From the NCBI RefSeq assembly GCF_008123515.1, contig NZ_VSSR01000021.1, positions 310,001 to 374,000 of the forward strand: a stretch of 64,000 bases of DNA. The letters run 5' to 3'. Source of the stretch: Bradyrhizobium cytisi. GTDB lineage: Bacteria > Pseudomonadota > Alphaproteobacteria > Rhizobiales > Xanthobacteraceae. A program made the position numbers and the translations under genes. Shown here piece after piece: positions 22,881 through 31,888 of this stretch; positions within the stretch are counted from its first letter, which is position 1; every line of letters begins with the position of its first letter. A model generated the notes under the pieces. It was not told the origin of the DNA. It ran no database searches and worked only from the letters and a program-made list of their open reading frames with translations.

Positions 22881-22895
22881 TGGCACGCGCCTTGC
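22881..22895 (+). promoter_or_regulatory. Sigma-54 (-24/-12) promoter of the cyn operon
   Basis: TGGCACGCGCCTTGC, a full match to TGGCAC-N5-TTGC. Transcription should start near 22907, 23 bases before the cynA ATG, which has AGGAGG just upstream. The neighbouring regulator has the GAFTGA motif needed to activate such a promoter. Confidence 0.88.
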
Positions 22896-22929
22896 GTAAT
22901 TCATCCTGCAATGACGCGCAGGAGGTCCG

Positions 22930-24312
22930 ATGTCCACTTTCGACAATCCGTTTGATCCCGATCGCAACCTCCGGGCCGGCTGTGCCTGTGGCCAGCACGG
23001 TTCGGCCGCCGAGCATGATCAGGCCTCGCTGGCGCTGCGCTGCGAGCCGACGGAGAGCGAGGAGAGACGTTACGAAGGCGTCGTCGCCTCCGCCGTGATG
23101 CGCGCGATGTTTCCGCAGGATGTGGCGCGGCGCGCCTTCCTGAAATCGGTCGGGGCCTCGACCGCACTTGCCGCGTTGTCGCAATTCTTCCCGCTGAAGA
23201 CGGCGACCGAGGTCTTTGCGCAGGCCGGCACGCCCGAGAAGAAGGACCTCAAGGTCGGCTTCATCCCGATCACCTGTGCTACGCCGATCATCATGGCTGC
23301 TCCCCTTGGCTTCTATGCCAAGCACGGCCTCAACGTCGATGTGGTCAAGACCGCCGGCTGGGCGGTGATCCGCGACAAGACCATCAACAAGGAATACGAC
23401 GCCGCCCACATGCTGGCACCGATGCCGATCGCGATCTCGCTGGGCTTGGGTGCCAACGCCATTCCCTTCGCCGTCCCCGCGATCGAGAACATCAACGGGC
23501 AGGGCATCGTGCTGGCGACCAAGCACAAGGACAAGCGCGACCCGAAGGACTGGAAGGGCATGAAGTTCGCCATCCCCTTCGACTACTCCATGCACAATTA
23601 CCTGCTGCGCTACTATCTCGCCGAGCATGGCCTCGATCCCGATACCGACGTGCAGCTGCGCTCGGTGCCGCCGCCGGAAATGGTGGCGAACCTGCGCGCG
23701 GACAACATCGACGGCTTCCTTGCGCCCGACAACGTCTGCCAGCGCGCGATCTATGACGGCGTCGGCTTCATGCACCTGCTGTCGAAGGAGATCTGGGACG
23801 GCCATCCCTGCTGCAGCTTCGCCGCCAGCCGCGAGTTCATCACGACGGCGCCGAACAGCTTTGCCGCGCTGACCCGCGCCATCGTCGATGCCACCGCCTA
23901 CGCGTCGAAGGCGGAGAACCGCAAGCAGATCGCCGAAGCCATCGCGCCCGCCAACTACATCAACGCGCCGGTCACGGTGCTGGAGCAGGTCCTGACCGGC
24001 ACCTATGCCGACGGCCTCGGTGGCGTGAAGACCGATGCCAAGCGCGTCGATTTCGATCCGTTCCCCTGGCAGTCATTTGCGGTGTGGATGCTGACGCAGA
24101 TGAAGCGCTGGGGTCAGATCAAGGGCGATGTCGACTACAAGGCGGTCGCCGAGCAGGTGTATCTGGCCACCGACACCAAGAAGCTGATGACCGAGATGGG
24201 CCTCACGCCGCCCGCCGGCAGCTACAAATCGTTCGCGGTGATGGGCAAGACGTTCGATCCGGCCAAGCCGGAGGATTATGTCGCTAGCTTCAAGATCAGG
24301 AAGGCGTCGTGA
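22930..24312 (+). CDS. cynA: CmpA/NrtA-type ABC transporter substrate-binding protein
   Basis: 460 residues. Binds a small anion (nitrate, cyanate or bicarbonate in characterised relatives) outside the inner membrane. A Tat-type signal RRAFLKSVGASTALAAL occurs unusually late (about 62-80), after a polar N-terminus with a GCACGQH cysteine/histidine cluster near residue 20. The mature part has VGFIPITCATPIIMAAPLGFYAKHGLNVDVVKTAGWAVIRDK and the ligand-site region AAHMLAPMPIAISLGLG. It is first in the sigma-54-driven operon; with cyanase last, cyanate is the likely ligand. Confidence 0.9.
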   Translation: MSTFDNPFDPDRNLRAGCACGQHGSAAEHDQASLALRCEPTESEERRYEGVVASAVMRAMFPQDVARRAFLKSVGASTALAALSQFFPLKTATEVFAQAGTPEKKDLKVGFIPITCATPIIMAAPLGFYAKHGLNVDVVKTAGWAVIRDKTINKEYDAAHMLAPMPIAISLGLGANAIPFAVPAIENINGQGIVLATKHKDKRDPKDWKGMKFAIPFDYSMHNYLLRYYLAEHGLDPDTDVQLRSVPPPEMVANLRADNIDGFLAPDNVCQRAIYDGVGFMHLLSKEIWDGHPCCSFAASREFITTAPNSFAALTRAIVDATAYASKAENRKQIAEAIAPANYINAPVTVLEQVLTGTYADGLGGVKTDAKRVDFDPFPWQSFAVWMLTQMKRWGQIKGDVDYKAVAEQVYLATDTKKLMTEMGLTPPAGSYKSFAVMGKTFDPAKPEDYVASFKIRKAS

Positions 24313-24327
24313 GGGGCGTCGCTCTCG

Positions 24328-24440
24328 TGTCCCGGACGCGATGCAGCACACAGTGGTGCATCGCTGAGCCGGGACCCAGTGAAGCCGCATGGGTCCCGGT
24401 TCTGCGGCGCGTCACTTCGCGCCGCACCGCGCCCGGGACA
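24328..24440. repeat. Palindromic repeat inside the cyn operon
   Basis: Ends TGTCCCGG / CCGGGACA and an inner CCGGGACCC (24369-24377) / GGGTCCCGG (24391-24399). It fills the cynA-cynB spacer. As transcribed RNA it would fold strongly and may protect the cynA message, giving more binding protein than permease. Confidence 0.75.
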
Positions 24441-24454
24441 TGGCGGAGTGCGAG

Positions 24455-25297
24455 ATGACCACATCCTCCCTTCGCCTGCGCGCCGGCGTTGTCTCGATCG
24501 TGCTGCTCGCTGCGTTCCTCGGCATCTGGCATCTCGCCACGCGCTCGACCGGCACCACCGCAGCGATGAGCCCGGAATACGCCAAGCTGATGGGCCTGAC
24601 CGCGACGCAGGGCAAATCCGCGATGCCCGGTCCAGTCGACGTTGGCGCCCAGCTCTGGGAGCATCTGAAGCGGCCGTTCTACGACAACGGGCCGAACGAC
24701 AAGGGGCTCGGTATCCAGCTCGGCTATTCGATCGCGCGCGTCGGCACCGGCTATCTCCTGGCCGTGCTCGTCGCCATTCCGCTCGGCTTCCTCATCGGCA
24801 TGTCGCCGCTGCTCAGCAAGGCGCTCGATCCCTTCATCCAGGTGTTGAAGCCGATCTCGCCGCTGGCCTGGATGCCGCTCGCGCTCTACACCATCAAGGA
24901 TTCCTCGATCTCCGCGATCTTCGTGATCTTCATCTGCTCGATCTGGCCGATGCTGCTCAACACCGTGTTCGGCGTTGCGGGTGTGCGCAAGGAGTGGATC
25001 AACGTCGCGCGCACGTTGGAAGTCGGCACCTTCAGGCGCGCCTTCACCGTGATCCTGCCGGCGGCGGCACCGACGATCCTGACCGGCATGCGCATCTCGA
25101 TCGGCATCGCCTGGCTCGTGATCGTCGCCGCCGAAATGCTGGTCGGCGGCACCGGCATCGGCTACTTCGTCTGGAACGAGTGGAACAACCTCTCGATCAC
25201 CAACGTCATCATCGCGATCCTGCTGATCGGGATCATCGGCATGCTGCTCGACCAGATCCTCGCGCGCTTCACGCGCATGGTCACGTTTCCGGAGTAG
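24455..25297 (+). CDS. cynB: ABC transporter permease for cyanate/nitrate
   Basis: 280 residues, about six membrane helices (first at RAGVVSIVLLAAFLGIWHLA; then GTGYLLAVLVAIPLGFLIGM; IFVIFICSIWPMLLNTVF; and a C-terminal pair). The EAA loop that contacts the ATPase is seen around ARTLEVGTFRRAFTVILPAAAPTILTGMRISIGIAW. The start at 24455 (MTTSSLRLR) follows GGAGTGCGAG; an upstream extension lies in the repeat and is rejected. It has the NrtB/CynB length and layout and is separated from the ATPase gene by four bases. Confidence 0.92.
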   Translation: MTTSSLRLRAGVVSIVLLAAFLGIWHLATRSTGTTAAMSPEYAKLMGLTATQGKSAMPGPVDVGAQLWEHLKRPFYDNGPNDKGLGIQLGYSIARVGTGYLLAVLVAIPLGFLIGMSPLLSKALDPFIQVLKPISPLAWMPLALYTIKDSSISAIFVIFICSIWPMLLNTVFGVAGVRKEWINVARTLEVGTFRRAFTVILPAAAPTILTGMRISIGIAWLVIVAAEMLVGGTGIGYFVWNEWNNLSITNVIIAILLIGIIGMLLDQILARFTRMVTFPE

Positions 25298-25301
25298 GGC
25301 C

Positions 25302-26222
25302 GTGACCGACAAGTTCATCTCCATCGAAGGCATCGCCAAGCGCTATCCGGCCGCGGGTGGGGCTACGACCACCGTGTTCGAAAACCTCTGGCTGTCGATG
25401 CCGCGCGGCGAGTTCGCTTGCGTGATCGGCCATTCCGGCTGCGGCAAGACCACAGTACTCAACGTCCTCGCCGGCCTCGATGCGCCGAGCGAAGGCGCCG
25501 TCATCGTCGACGGCCAGGCGATTTCGGGCACCAGCCTCGACCGCGCCGTGATCTTCCAGAGCCATGCGCTGCTGCCCTGGCGCACGGTGCTCGGCAACGT
25601 CGCCTACGCCGTGAGCTCGAAATGGCGGCGCTGGGATCGCGCCAGGGTCAAGGCACATGCGCAGACCTTCATTGATCTCGTCGGCCTGACCGGTTCCGAG
25701 CACAAGCGCCCGTCGGAGCTATCAGGCGGCATGAAGCAGCGCGTCGGCATCGCGCGTGCGCTGTCGATCACGCCGAAGATCATGCTGATGGACGAGCCGT
25801 TCTCGGCGCTCGACGCGCTGACGCGCGGTACACTCCAGGACGAGGTGCGGCGGATTTGCCTGGAGACCGGTCAGACCGCGTTTATGATCACCCATGACGT
25901 GGACGAGGCGATCTATCTCGCCGACAAGATCTTCCTGATGACCAACGGTCCGGGCGCGGTGCTGGCGGAAGTGGTCGAAAACCCCTTGCCGAAGGATCGC
26001 GGCCGCACCGACCTCCACCGCCATCCGCTCTACTATGCGCTGCGCAACCACATCATCGACTTCCTGGTGACGCGCAGCAGGACCTTTACGACCGAGAAGC
26101 CCGATCACGATCCGCGCAACGTGCCGGTGGTGCAGATCGGCAAGCCCGGACTGACGATCGCGGCGAGCGATGAGCAACAACAGACACGGACCCCCGGGAC
26201 CAGTCCCGGACTGACTGCCTAA
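25302..26222 (+). CDS. cynD: ABC transporter ATP-binding protein for cyanate/nitrate
   Basis: 306 residues, GTG start with GGAGTAGGG just before it. Walker A GHSGCGKTT, signature LSGGMKQRVGIARAL, Walker B IMLMDEPFSALDA and the switch histidine in FMITHDVDEAIYLADKI are all intact. The tail HRHPLYYALRNHIIDFLVTRS is typical of NrtD/CynD, with a further 50-residue extension ending in a Gln/Thr/Pro-rich stretch. It powers import through CynB. Confidence 0.92.
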   Translation: MTDKFISIEGIAKRYPAAGGATTTVFENLWLSMPRGEFACVIGHSGCGKTTVLNVLAGLDAPSEGAVIVDGQAISGTSLDRAVIFQSHALLPWRTVLGNVAYAVSSKWRRWDRARVKAHAQTFIDLVGLTGSEHKRPSELSGGMKQRVGIARALSITPKIMLMDEPFSALDALTRGTLQDEVRRICLETGQTAFMITHDVDEAIYLADKIFLMTNGPGAVLAEVVENPLPKDRGRTDLHRHPLYYALRNHIIDFLVTRSRTFTTEKPDHDPRNVPVVQIGKPGLTIAASDEQQQTRTPGTSPGLTA

Positions 26223-26237
26223 GAAGGAGACCCTGAC

Positions 26238-26720
26238 ATGAAACGCGAAGACCTCACCGAGAAGCTGCTCGACATCAAGCGCGAGAAGGGCTGGAGCTGG
26301 AAATACATCTGCGAGAAGATCGGCGGCTATTCCGAGGTGCTGATAACAGGCGCGATCCTCGGCCAGATGAAATTGACAAAGCCGCAAGCCGCGAACGCCG
26401 CTGAACTGTTCGGCCTGTCGAAGTCCGAGACCACCATGCTCAACGAGACGCCGATGCGCGGCATGCCGATGCCGCCGACCGATCCCTTGATCTATCGTTT
26501 CTACGAACTGGTCATGGTGAACGGGCCGGCGTGGAAGGCGCTGATCGAGGAGGAGTACGGCGACGGCATCATGTCGGCGATCGACTTCGACATGGTGATG
26601 GAGCGCCTGCCGAACCCGAAGGGCGACCGCGTCAAGATCACGATGTCGGGCAAGTTCCTGCCGTACAAATACTACGGCGCCAGCGGCAATGTGCCGGAAT
26701 ATGGCTTCAAGGAGGAATAG
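26238..26720 (+). CDS. cynS: Cyanase (cyanate hydratase)
   Basis: Decomposes cyanate with bicarbonate to ammonia and two CO2, detoxifying cyanate and giving nitrogen. 160 residues; members are about 150-156. The catalytic triad is conserved: Arg87 and Glu90 in LIYRFYELVMVNGPAWKAL and Ser113 in DGIMSAIDFDM, with spacing equal to E. coli Arg96/Glu99/Ser122. It ends GKFLPYKYYGASGN plus an extra 11-residue tail (VPEYGFKEE). AAGGAG precedes the start, 15 bases after cynD. It is the last gene of the operon. Confidence 0.97.
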   Translation: MKREDLTEKLLDIKREKGWSWKYICEKIGGYSEVLITGAILGQMKLTKPQAANAAELFGLSKSETTMLNETPMRGMPMPPTDPLIYRFYELVMVNGPAWKALIEEEYGDGIMSAIDFDMVMERLPNPKGDRVKITMSGKFLPYKYYGASGNVPEYGFKEE

Positions 26721-26723
26721 AGG

Positions 26724-26787
26724 GCGAATGGCGAATTGCGAGTAGCGAATGGAATCTTCCACTCGCTATTCGCCACTCACCATTCGC
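26724..26787. repeat. Palindromic repeat between cynS and purB
   Basis: GCGAATGGCGAATTGCGAG...ends GCGAATG (26724-26730) / CATTCGC (26781-26787), with AGTAGCGAATGGAA facing TTCCACTCGCTATTC in the middle. The right end overlaps the purB stop codon (26787-26789), so the repeat appears to supply it. Probably a bidirectional transcription end between convergent genes. Confidence 0.75.
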
Positions 26788-28238
26788 TACAAGATCGCGC
26801 CGGGCGTGTACTTGGCCGCTTCAGGCTTTGCCTTCGCCAGCGCATCAACCTGCTCGGCGAAGTAGTCGACCTGGGCGCCGGCATCGCCGGAATTGGCGCG
26901 GCCGTGATCGAGCACCTGCTGCAGCTCGGCTTCGCTCAAGCCGAGGCGCTGATCGGCGGCAAGGCGCTGCAGCAGGTCGTTCTGCACGATCGTGCCGGTG
27001 CGCAGGTCGCGGATGGCCGCAACCGCGTGCTCCTTGATCGCCTCGTGTGCGCCTTCGCGGCCGGCCCCCTTCTTCACCGCTTCCATCATGACCGTGGTGG
27101 TCAGCAGGAAGGGCAGGTAGCGGTTGAGCTCGGTCGCGACGACGGCGTCGAACACTTCCATCTGGTCGAGCACGGAGAGCAGGGTCTCGAGCAGGCCGTC
27201 CATGGCGAGGAAGGCGTCCGGCAGCATGACGCGGCGGACGACCGAGCAGGAGACGTCGCCCTCGTTCCATTGATCGCCGGCGAGGCCGGCGGCCATGGCG
27301 AGATAGCCCTTCAGCACGACATGCAGGCCGTTGATGCGCTCGCAGGAGCGGCTGTTCATCTTGTGCGGCATCGCGGACGAGCCGACCTGGCCTTTGGCAA
27401 AACCTTCGCTGGCGAGCTCGTGGCCCGCCATGAGGCGAATGGTCTTCGCGAAATTGCCGGGACCGCTGGCGAGCTCGACGAGCACGCTGACCGCGCGAAA
27501 GTCGAGGCTGCGCGGATAGACCTGGCCGACCGCATCAAAACTCCTGGGCAGGCCGAGGTGGACGAGAATGCGCTGCTCGAGCGCGCGGGCCTTGCCGGCA
27601 TCGCCGTTGAATAGCGTGATCTGATCGAGCCGGGTGCCGACCGCGCCCTTCAGGCCGCGCGCGGGATAGGTGTCGAGCACGTTGACCAGGCTCTGATGCC
27701 CAATCAGCATCTCTTCGCCGAACATGGCGATGCGCTTGCCGAGCGTCGTGACCTGCGCGGCCACGTTGTGCGTGCGCGCCGTGAACGGCATGTCGCGCAA
27801 TTGCTTGGCATGCCCGGCAAAGCGAATGAGCGCGGCGATGCTCTTGGTCTCGATGAGCTGCAGCCCGCGGTAGACCTGCAGCTGCTCCACGTTCTCGGTG
27901 AGGTCGCGGCTGGTCATGCCCTTGTGCAGGTGCTCATGACCGGCCAGTTCGCAGAACTCCTCGATCCGCGCCTTCACGTCGTGGCGGGTGATGCGCTCGC
28001 GCCGCATGATAGAGGCCAGGTCGACCTGGTCCTTGACGCGCTCGTAAGCCTCGATCACGCCATCGGGCACGGGAATGCCGAGATCGCGCTGGCCTTTCAG
28101 CACGGCGATCCAGTAGTCGCGTTCGAGGCGAACCTTGCCTTCGCCGCTCCAGATGGCGCGCATCGCGGGCGAGGCATAGCGTTGGGCGAGGACGTTGGAG
28201 ATGTGATCTTGGGCGTGATCCTGGGACATGCCGCTCAT
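26787..28238 (-). CDS. purB: Adenylosuccinate lyase
   Basis: Cleaves SAICAR and adenylosuccinate, releasing fumarate, at two steps of purine synthesis. 483 residues. The fumarase-superfamily signature GSSAMPHKMNSRSCERI is intact, and TARTHNVAAQVTTLGKR carries the catalytic-histidine region. It matches the longer lyase type rather than the 430-residue form. MSGMSQDHAQ has a second Met at 28229 that could be the start. It is near purC, purS, purQ and purL but on the opposite strand. Confidence 0.95.
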   Translation of the reverse strand: MSGMSQDHAQDHISNVLAQRYASPAMRAIWSGEGKVRLERDYWIAVLKGQRDLGIPVPDGVIEAYERVKDQVDLASIMRRERITRHDVKARIEEFCELAGHEHLHKGMTSRDLTENVEQLQVYRGLQLIETKSIAALIRFAGHAKQLRDMPFTARTHNVAAQVTTLGKRIAMFGEEMLIGHQSLVNVLDTYPARGLKGAVGTRLDQITLFNGDAGKARALEQRILVHLGLPRSFDAVGQVYPRSLDFRAVSVLVELASGPGNFAKTIRLMAGHELASEGFAKGQVGSSAMPHKMNSRSCERINGLHVVLKGYLAMAAGLAGDQWNEGDVSCSVVRRVMLPDAFLAMDGLLETLLSVLDQMEVFDAVVATELNRYLPFLLTTTVMMEAVKKGAGREGAHEAIKEHAVAAIRDLRTGTIVQNDLLQRLAADQRLGLSEAELQQVLDHGRANSGDAGAQVDYFAEQVDALAKAKPEAAKYTPGAIL

Positions 28239-28323
28239 TTGGCATTGCCCGGGGCTCGCCGCAAGCTGTTATGGAGCGAGCGGCCAACGGGGTTTACCTC
28301 GCCATTCGCCGCTCCCAGCGGGC

Positions 28324-28647
28324 CTATTTTCCAGCCTTCACCTCGGCGGCCGCGACCGCAATCAGCTCACTCATCTTGGCGCGAATCGCCTGCTCGGTGA
28401 CGGCGACGTTCCCGGCGGCGAAATCGGCCATGACCTTGCGCAGGACGTCGCCGTCGCCGGCCTCCTCGAAATCGGCCGCGACCACCTCCTTGGCATAGGC
28501 GGTAGCGGCTTCGCCTGATATTCCGAGCTTTTCGGCCGCCCACAGCCCCAGCAGCCGGTTACGGCGGGCTTCCGCCCTGAATTTCTGCTCCTCGTCGAGG
28601 GCAAACTTCTTCTCAAAGCCTTCCTCGCGCTTGTTGAATTCGCTCAT
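28324..28647 (-). CDS. DUF1476 protein, homologue of ATP synthase inhibitor subunit zeta
   Basis: 107 residues. The opening EFNKREEGFEKKFALDEEQKFRAEARRNRLLGLWAAEKLG and the four-helix remainder match DUF1476, whose Paracoccus member is the zeta subunit that blocks reverse rotation of F1-ATPase. The long charged N-terminal helix corresponds to the inhibitory segment. It lies upstream of purB on the same strand, separated by 85 bases. The 320-base gap to purC holds only a GC-rich hairpin (28680-28701) and no clear operator. Confidence 0.88.
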   Translation of the reverse strand: MSEFNKREEGFEKKFALDEEQKFRAEARRNRLLGLWAAEKLGISGEAATAYAKEVVAADFEEAGDGDVLRKVMADFAAGNVAVTEQAIRAKMSELIAVAAAEVKAGK

Positions 28648-28967
28648 GCGTCTTCCAATTCCCCTGGGGCTGTCGATGTGGGGGCCTCGTTGCGAGGGCC
28701 CCTGCGCATGCCTAGATAGGGGGCACGAATCGGCGAAACAACGAGCCGTAAAGCCGCAGGCAAGGTGGTATAAGTCAGCGTCGGACGGGCCGGATCGATT
28801 GTGCTGGGACAGCCAATCGGATAGGTTGCCTAAAGGCTTGGTTCCCGTTCTGTTTCCAAGGATTCGGATGGGGTTCCAGGCCGTTCACGGCAGCTCCGCT
28901 GTGGGTCGTAACCTGGTAACCGGAGCACACCAAACACATGGATTTCAACAAAACACGGTACATCCCA

Positions 28968-29735
28968 ATGAGCCGTCGGCGTCGCATTTATGAAGGCAAG
29001 GCAAAGGTTCTCTATGAAGGTCCGGAGCCTGGTACCCTGATCCAGCACTTCAAGGATGACGCCACCGCGTTCAATGCGAAGAAGCATCAGGTGATCGAGG
29101 GCAAGGGTGTCCTCAACAACCGGATCTCGGAGTACCTGTTTCAGCACCTCAACGACATCGGGGTGCCGACCCACTTCATCCGCCGCCTCAACATGCGCGA
29201 GCAGTTGATTCGCGAGGTCGAGATCGTGCCGCTCGAGGTGGTGGTGCGGAACGTTGCCGCCGGCTCGCTGTCGCAGCGCCTCGGCATCGAGGAGGGCACC
29301 CAGCTGCCCCGTTCGATCATCGAATTCTATTACAAGAACGACCAGCTCAACGACCCCATGGTGTCGGAAGAGCACATCACTGCCTTCGGCTGGGCCACGC
29401 CGCAGGAGATCGACGACATCATGGCGCTCGCCATCCGCGTCAACGACTTCCTCACCGGCCTCTTCCTCGGCATCGGCATCCGCCTCGTCGACTTCAAGAT
29501 GGAATGCGGCCGGTTGTTCGAGAACGAGATGATGCGCATCATCGTCGCCGACGAGATCTCGCCGGATAGCTGCCGTCTGTGGGACATCAAGTCGAACGAG
29601 AAGCTCGACAAGGATCGTTTCCGCAGGGATCTCGGCGGCCTGCTCGAGGCCTATACCGAGGTCGCCAAGCGCCTCGGCATCCTCATGGAGAACGAGCGTC
29701 CGCAGGGCACCGGTCCGGTGCTGGTGAAGAGCTGA
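28968..29735 (+). CDS. purC: Phosphoribosylaminoimidazole-succinocarboxamide synthase (SAICAR synthase)
   Basis: ATP-dependent ligation of aspartate to CAIR in purine synthesis. 255 residues from the ATG at 28968 ([31 protein letters not shown]), the usual start. An in-frame ATG at 28938 would add 10 residues. Signatures [21 protein letters not shown] and [10 protein letters not shown] are intact. purS follows 13 bases later, so purC-purS form an operon. Confidence 0.96.
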   Translation: MSRRRRIYEGKAKVLYEGPEPGTLIQHFKDDATAFNAKKHQVIEGKGVLNNRISEYLFQHLNDIGVPTHFIRRLNMREQLIREVEIVPLEVVVRNVAAGSLSQRLGIEEGTQLPRSIIEFYYKNDQLNDPMVSEEHITAFGWATPQEIDDIMALAIRVNDFLTGLFLGIGIRLVDFKMECGRLFENEMMRIIVADEISPDSCRLWDIKSNEKLDKDRFRRDLGGLLEAYTEVAKRLGILMENERPQGTGPVLVKS

Positions 29736-29748
29736 AGAGGGTTTTGAC

Positions 29749-29988
29749 GTGAAGGCACGTGTTACCGTTACCCTGAAGACCGGCATCCTCGATCCGCAGG
29801 GCAAGGCCATCGAAGGCGCGCTGAAGTCGCTCGGCGTCGACGGCGTCGCCACCGTCCGGCAGGGCAAGGTGTTCGACATCGAGCTCGCCGGCGCCGACAA
29901 GGCCAAGGCGGAAGCCGCGCTGAAGGAAGCCGCCGACAAGCTGCTCGCCAACACCGTGATCGAGAACTACCGGGTCGAGATCGTGTAA
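29749..29988 (+). CDS. purS: FGAM synthase subunit PurS
   Basis: 79 residues, GTG start. Small structural subunit that bridges PurL and PurQ in the three-part FGAM synthase of most non-enteric bacteria. The sequence KARVTVTLKTGILDPQGKAIEGALKSLG...IENYRVEIV is characteristic. Its partners purQ and purL lie 1.2 and 3.6 kb downstream. Confidence 0.95.
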   Translation: MKARVTVTLKTGILDPQGKAIEGALKSLGVDGVATVRQGKVFDIELAGADKAKAEAALKEAADKLLANTVIENYRVEIV

Positions 29989-30002
29989 CTCGTGCGGGCG
30001 CG

Positions 30003-31019
30003 TCACAGCCATCCGACGCGGCGGAAGCGCCAGTACAATCCGAGGCAGGCGAGCGCCATCAATCCCAACACGATGAAGTAGCCGTATTCCAGCTGTAGCT
30101 CCGGGATGTACTTGAAGTTCATCCCATAGATGCCGGCGACTGCGGTCGGGACGGCCAGGATCGCAAGCCAGGAGGCGAGCTTCTTCGACACCGCCGTCTC
30201 CTGCGCCTGGCCGACCAGCAGGCTCGCCTCAAAAGCGAAGGCCAGCACCTCGCGCATGGAATCGATGCGCTCCTGGATGTTGCGGACGTGGTCGGTGACG
30301 TCGCGGAACAGGGTCTGCATCGCCGGGCGCACCATCGACAACTCGTCATGCTCCAGCCGGCGGCAGACTTCGACCAGGGGCCCGACGGCATTGCGCAGCC
30401 GCAACAGGTCGCGGCGCAGCATGTACAGCCGTTCGATCTGCGCCTTGGTGATCGCGTTCGAGAGCACGTAGTCCTCGATCTCCTCGACCTCCTCGTGAAT
30501 GCTCTCGAGCACAGGGGAGTAGTTGTCGACGATGAAATCGAGGATCGCATAGAGGATATAGTCCTCGCCTCGCGCCAGCGCCCGCGGACAGCTCTCGCAG
30601 CGTTCGCGCACCGCCGTGTAGGAGGTCGAGGCGCCGTGACGGACCGTCACGAGATAACCGTCGCCGATGAAGATGTGGGTCTCGCCGAAGGCGATCCGGC
30701 CCTCGATCAATTGCGCCGTGCGCGCGACGATGAACAGGGCCTCGCCATATTGCTCGATCTTGGGCCGCTGATGGGCGTTGTTGGCGTCCTCGATGGCGAG
30801 CTCGTGCAGGTCGAATTGCTTCTGCACCGCGCCGAGCAGCGCCATGTCGGGCTCGTGCAGCCCGATCCAGACCACATGGCCGGGCTTGGCCCGCCAGCTC
30901 GACGCCTCGCTGATGGCGATGTTGGCGACGCGCCGGCCATCGACATAGGCGCCGGCGGCGACGACGCCCTCTGCGGAGACCGGTTCGGACTCGGATGTGG
31001 GCAGTGACGGGACATTCAT
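30003..31019 (-). CDS. corA: CorA-type magnesium/cobalt transporter
   Basis: 338 residues from the ATG at 31019. A cytoplasmic alpha/beta funnel domain and long stalk helix (SMREVLAFAFEASLLVGQAQET) are followed by two C-terminal membrane helices; YGMNF, the selectivity motif, ends the first. Where many CorA proteins have MPEL after it, this one has KYIPEL. The in-frame TTG at 31037 is unlikely. It sits on the opposite strand between purS and purQ. Confidence 0.93.
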   Translation of the reverse strand: MNVPSLPTSESEPVSAEGVVAAGAYVDGRRVANIAISEASSWRAKPGHVVWIGLHEPDMALLGAVQKQFDLHELAIEDANNAHQRPKIEQYGEALFIVARTAQLIEGRIAFGETHIFIGDGYLVTVRHGASTSYTAVRERCESCPRALARGEDYILYAILDFIVDNYSPVLESIHEEVEEIEDYVLSNAITKAQIERLYMLRRDLLRLRNAVGPLVEVCRRLEHDELSMVRPAMQTLFRDVTDHVRNIQERIDSMREVLAFAFEASLLVGQAQETAVSKKLASWLAILAVPTAVAGIYGMNFKYIPELQLEYGYFIVLGLMALACLGLYWRFRRVGWL

Positions 31020-31186
31020 GGCTTCAATCCCGGGCAAAATACTTGGGCAGACGCGCCGTGGTCATGGCCTGTGCACAAGGCCGTCCGGCGAGGCTAGCAC
31101 TGGTAAAATCCCCGTCAAATGGCTATGTCTCTTCACGATTTGGCCCGCGGGCCAACCCGATTCCCACCCTCGTTGGAACCTGAATC

Positions 31187-31888
31187 ATGAAAGCCGCCAT
31201 CCTCGTCTTTCCCGGAATCAACCGCGAGCGCGACATGGCGCGCGCGCTGAGGCTGATCTCGGGCCACGAGCCTGCGATGGTGTGGCACGCCGAGACGTCG
31301 CTGCCTGATGGCACCGATCTCGTGGTGGTGCCCGGCGGCTTCTCCTACGGCGATTATCTGCGCTGTGGTGCGATTGCGGCGCGGGCGCCGGTGATGGATG
31401 CGGTGCGCGACTATGCGGCCAAGGGCGGGCTCGTGCTCGGCGTCTGCAACGGTTTCCAGATCCTCTGCGAATCCGGCCTGCTGCCGGGCGTGCTGATGCG
31501 CAATGCTCGGCTGAAATTCATCTGCAAGGACGTGCATCTGCGCGTCGAGCGCTCTGATACGCCGTTCACCCGCGGCTACAATGCCGGCCAGGTGATCCGC
31601 GTGCCGGTCGCGCACGGCGAGGGCAATTACGAGGCGGACGAAGAAACCATCAAGCGCATCGAGGGCGAGGGGCGGGTGCTCTATCGCTACTGCTCGGCCG
31701 ACGGTGCGGTCGACGAGAACCACAACATCAACGGCGCGGCGCATTCCATCGCCGGCCTCGTCAACGACAAGGGCAACGTGCTCGGCATGATGCCGCACCC
31801 GGAAAATCACGTCGAAGACATCATGGGCTGCACCGATGGCCGCGGCCTGTTCGCAGGTCTCACCGCGCATCTGGAAAAGGCCGCGTGA
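31187..31888 (+). CDS. purQ: FGAM synthase glutaminase subunit PurQ
   Basis: Class I glutaminase that feeds ammonia to PurL. 233 residues. The nucleophile cysteine is in [18 protein letters not shown]; the His-Glu pair is in [12 protein letters not shown]. The N-terminus [15 protein letters not shown] and [14 protein letters not shown] are typical. It needs its own promoter because corA intervenes after purS. Its last codons overlap the start of the next gene. Confidence 0.96.
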   Translation: MKAAILVFPGINRERDMARALRLISGHEPAMVWHAETSLPDGTDLVVVPGGFSYGDYLRCGAIAARAPVMDAVRDYAAKGGLVLGVCNGFQILCESGLLPGVLMRNARLKFICKDVHLRVERSDTPFTRGYNAGQVIRVPVAHGEGNYEADEETIKRIEGEGRVLYRYCSADGAVDENHNINGAAHSIAGLVNDKGNVLGMMPHPENHVEDIMGCTDGRGLFAGLTAHLEKAA

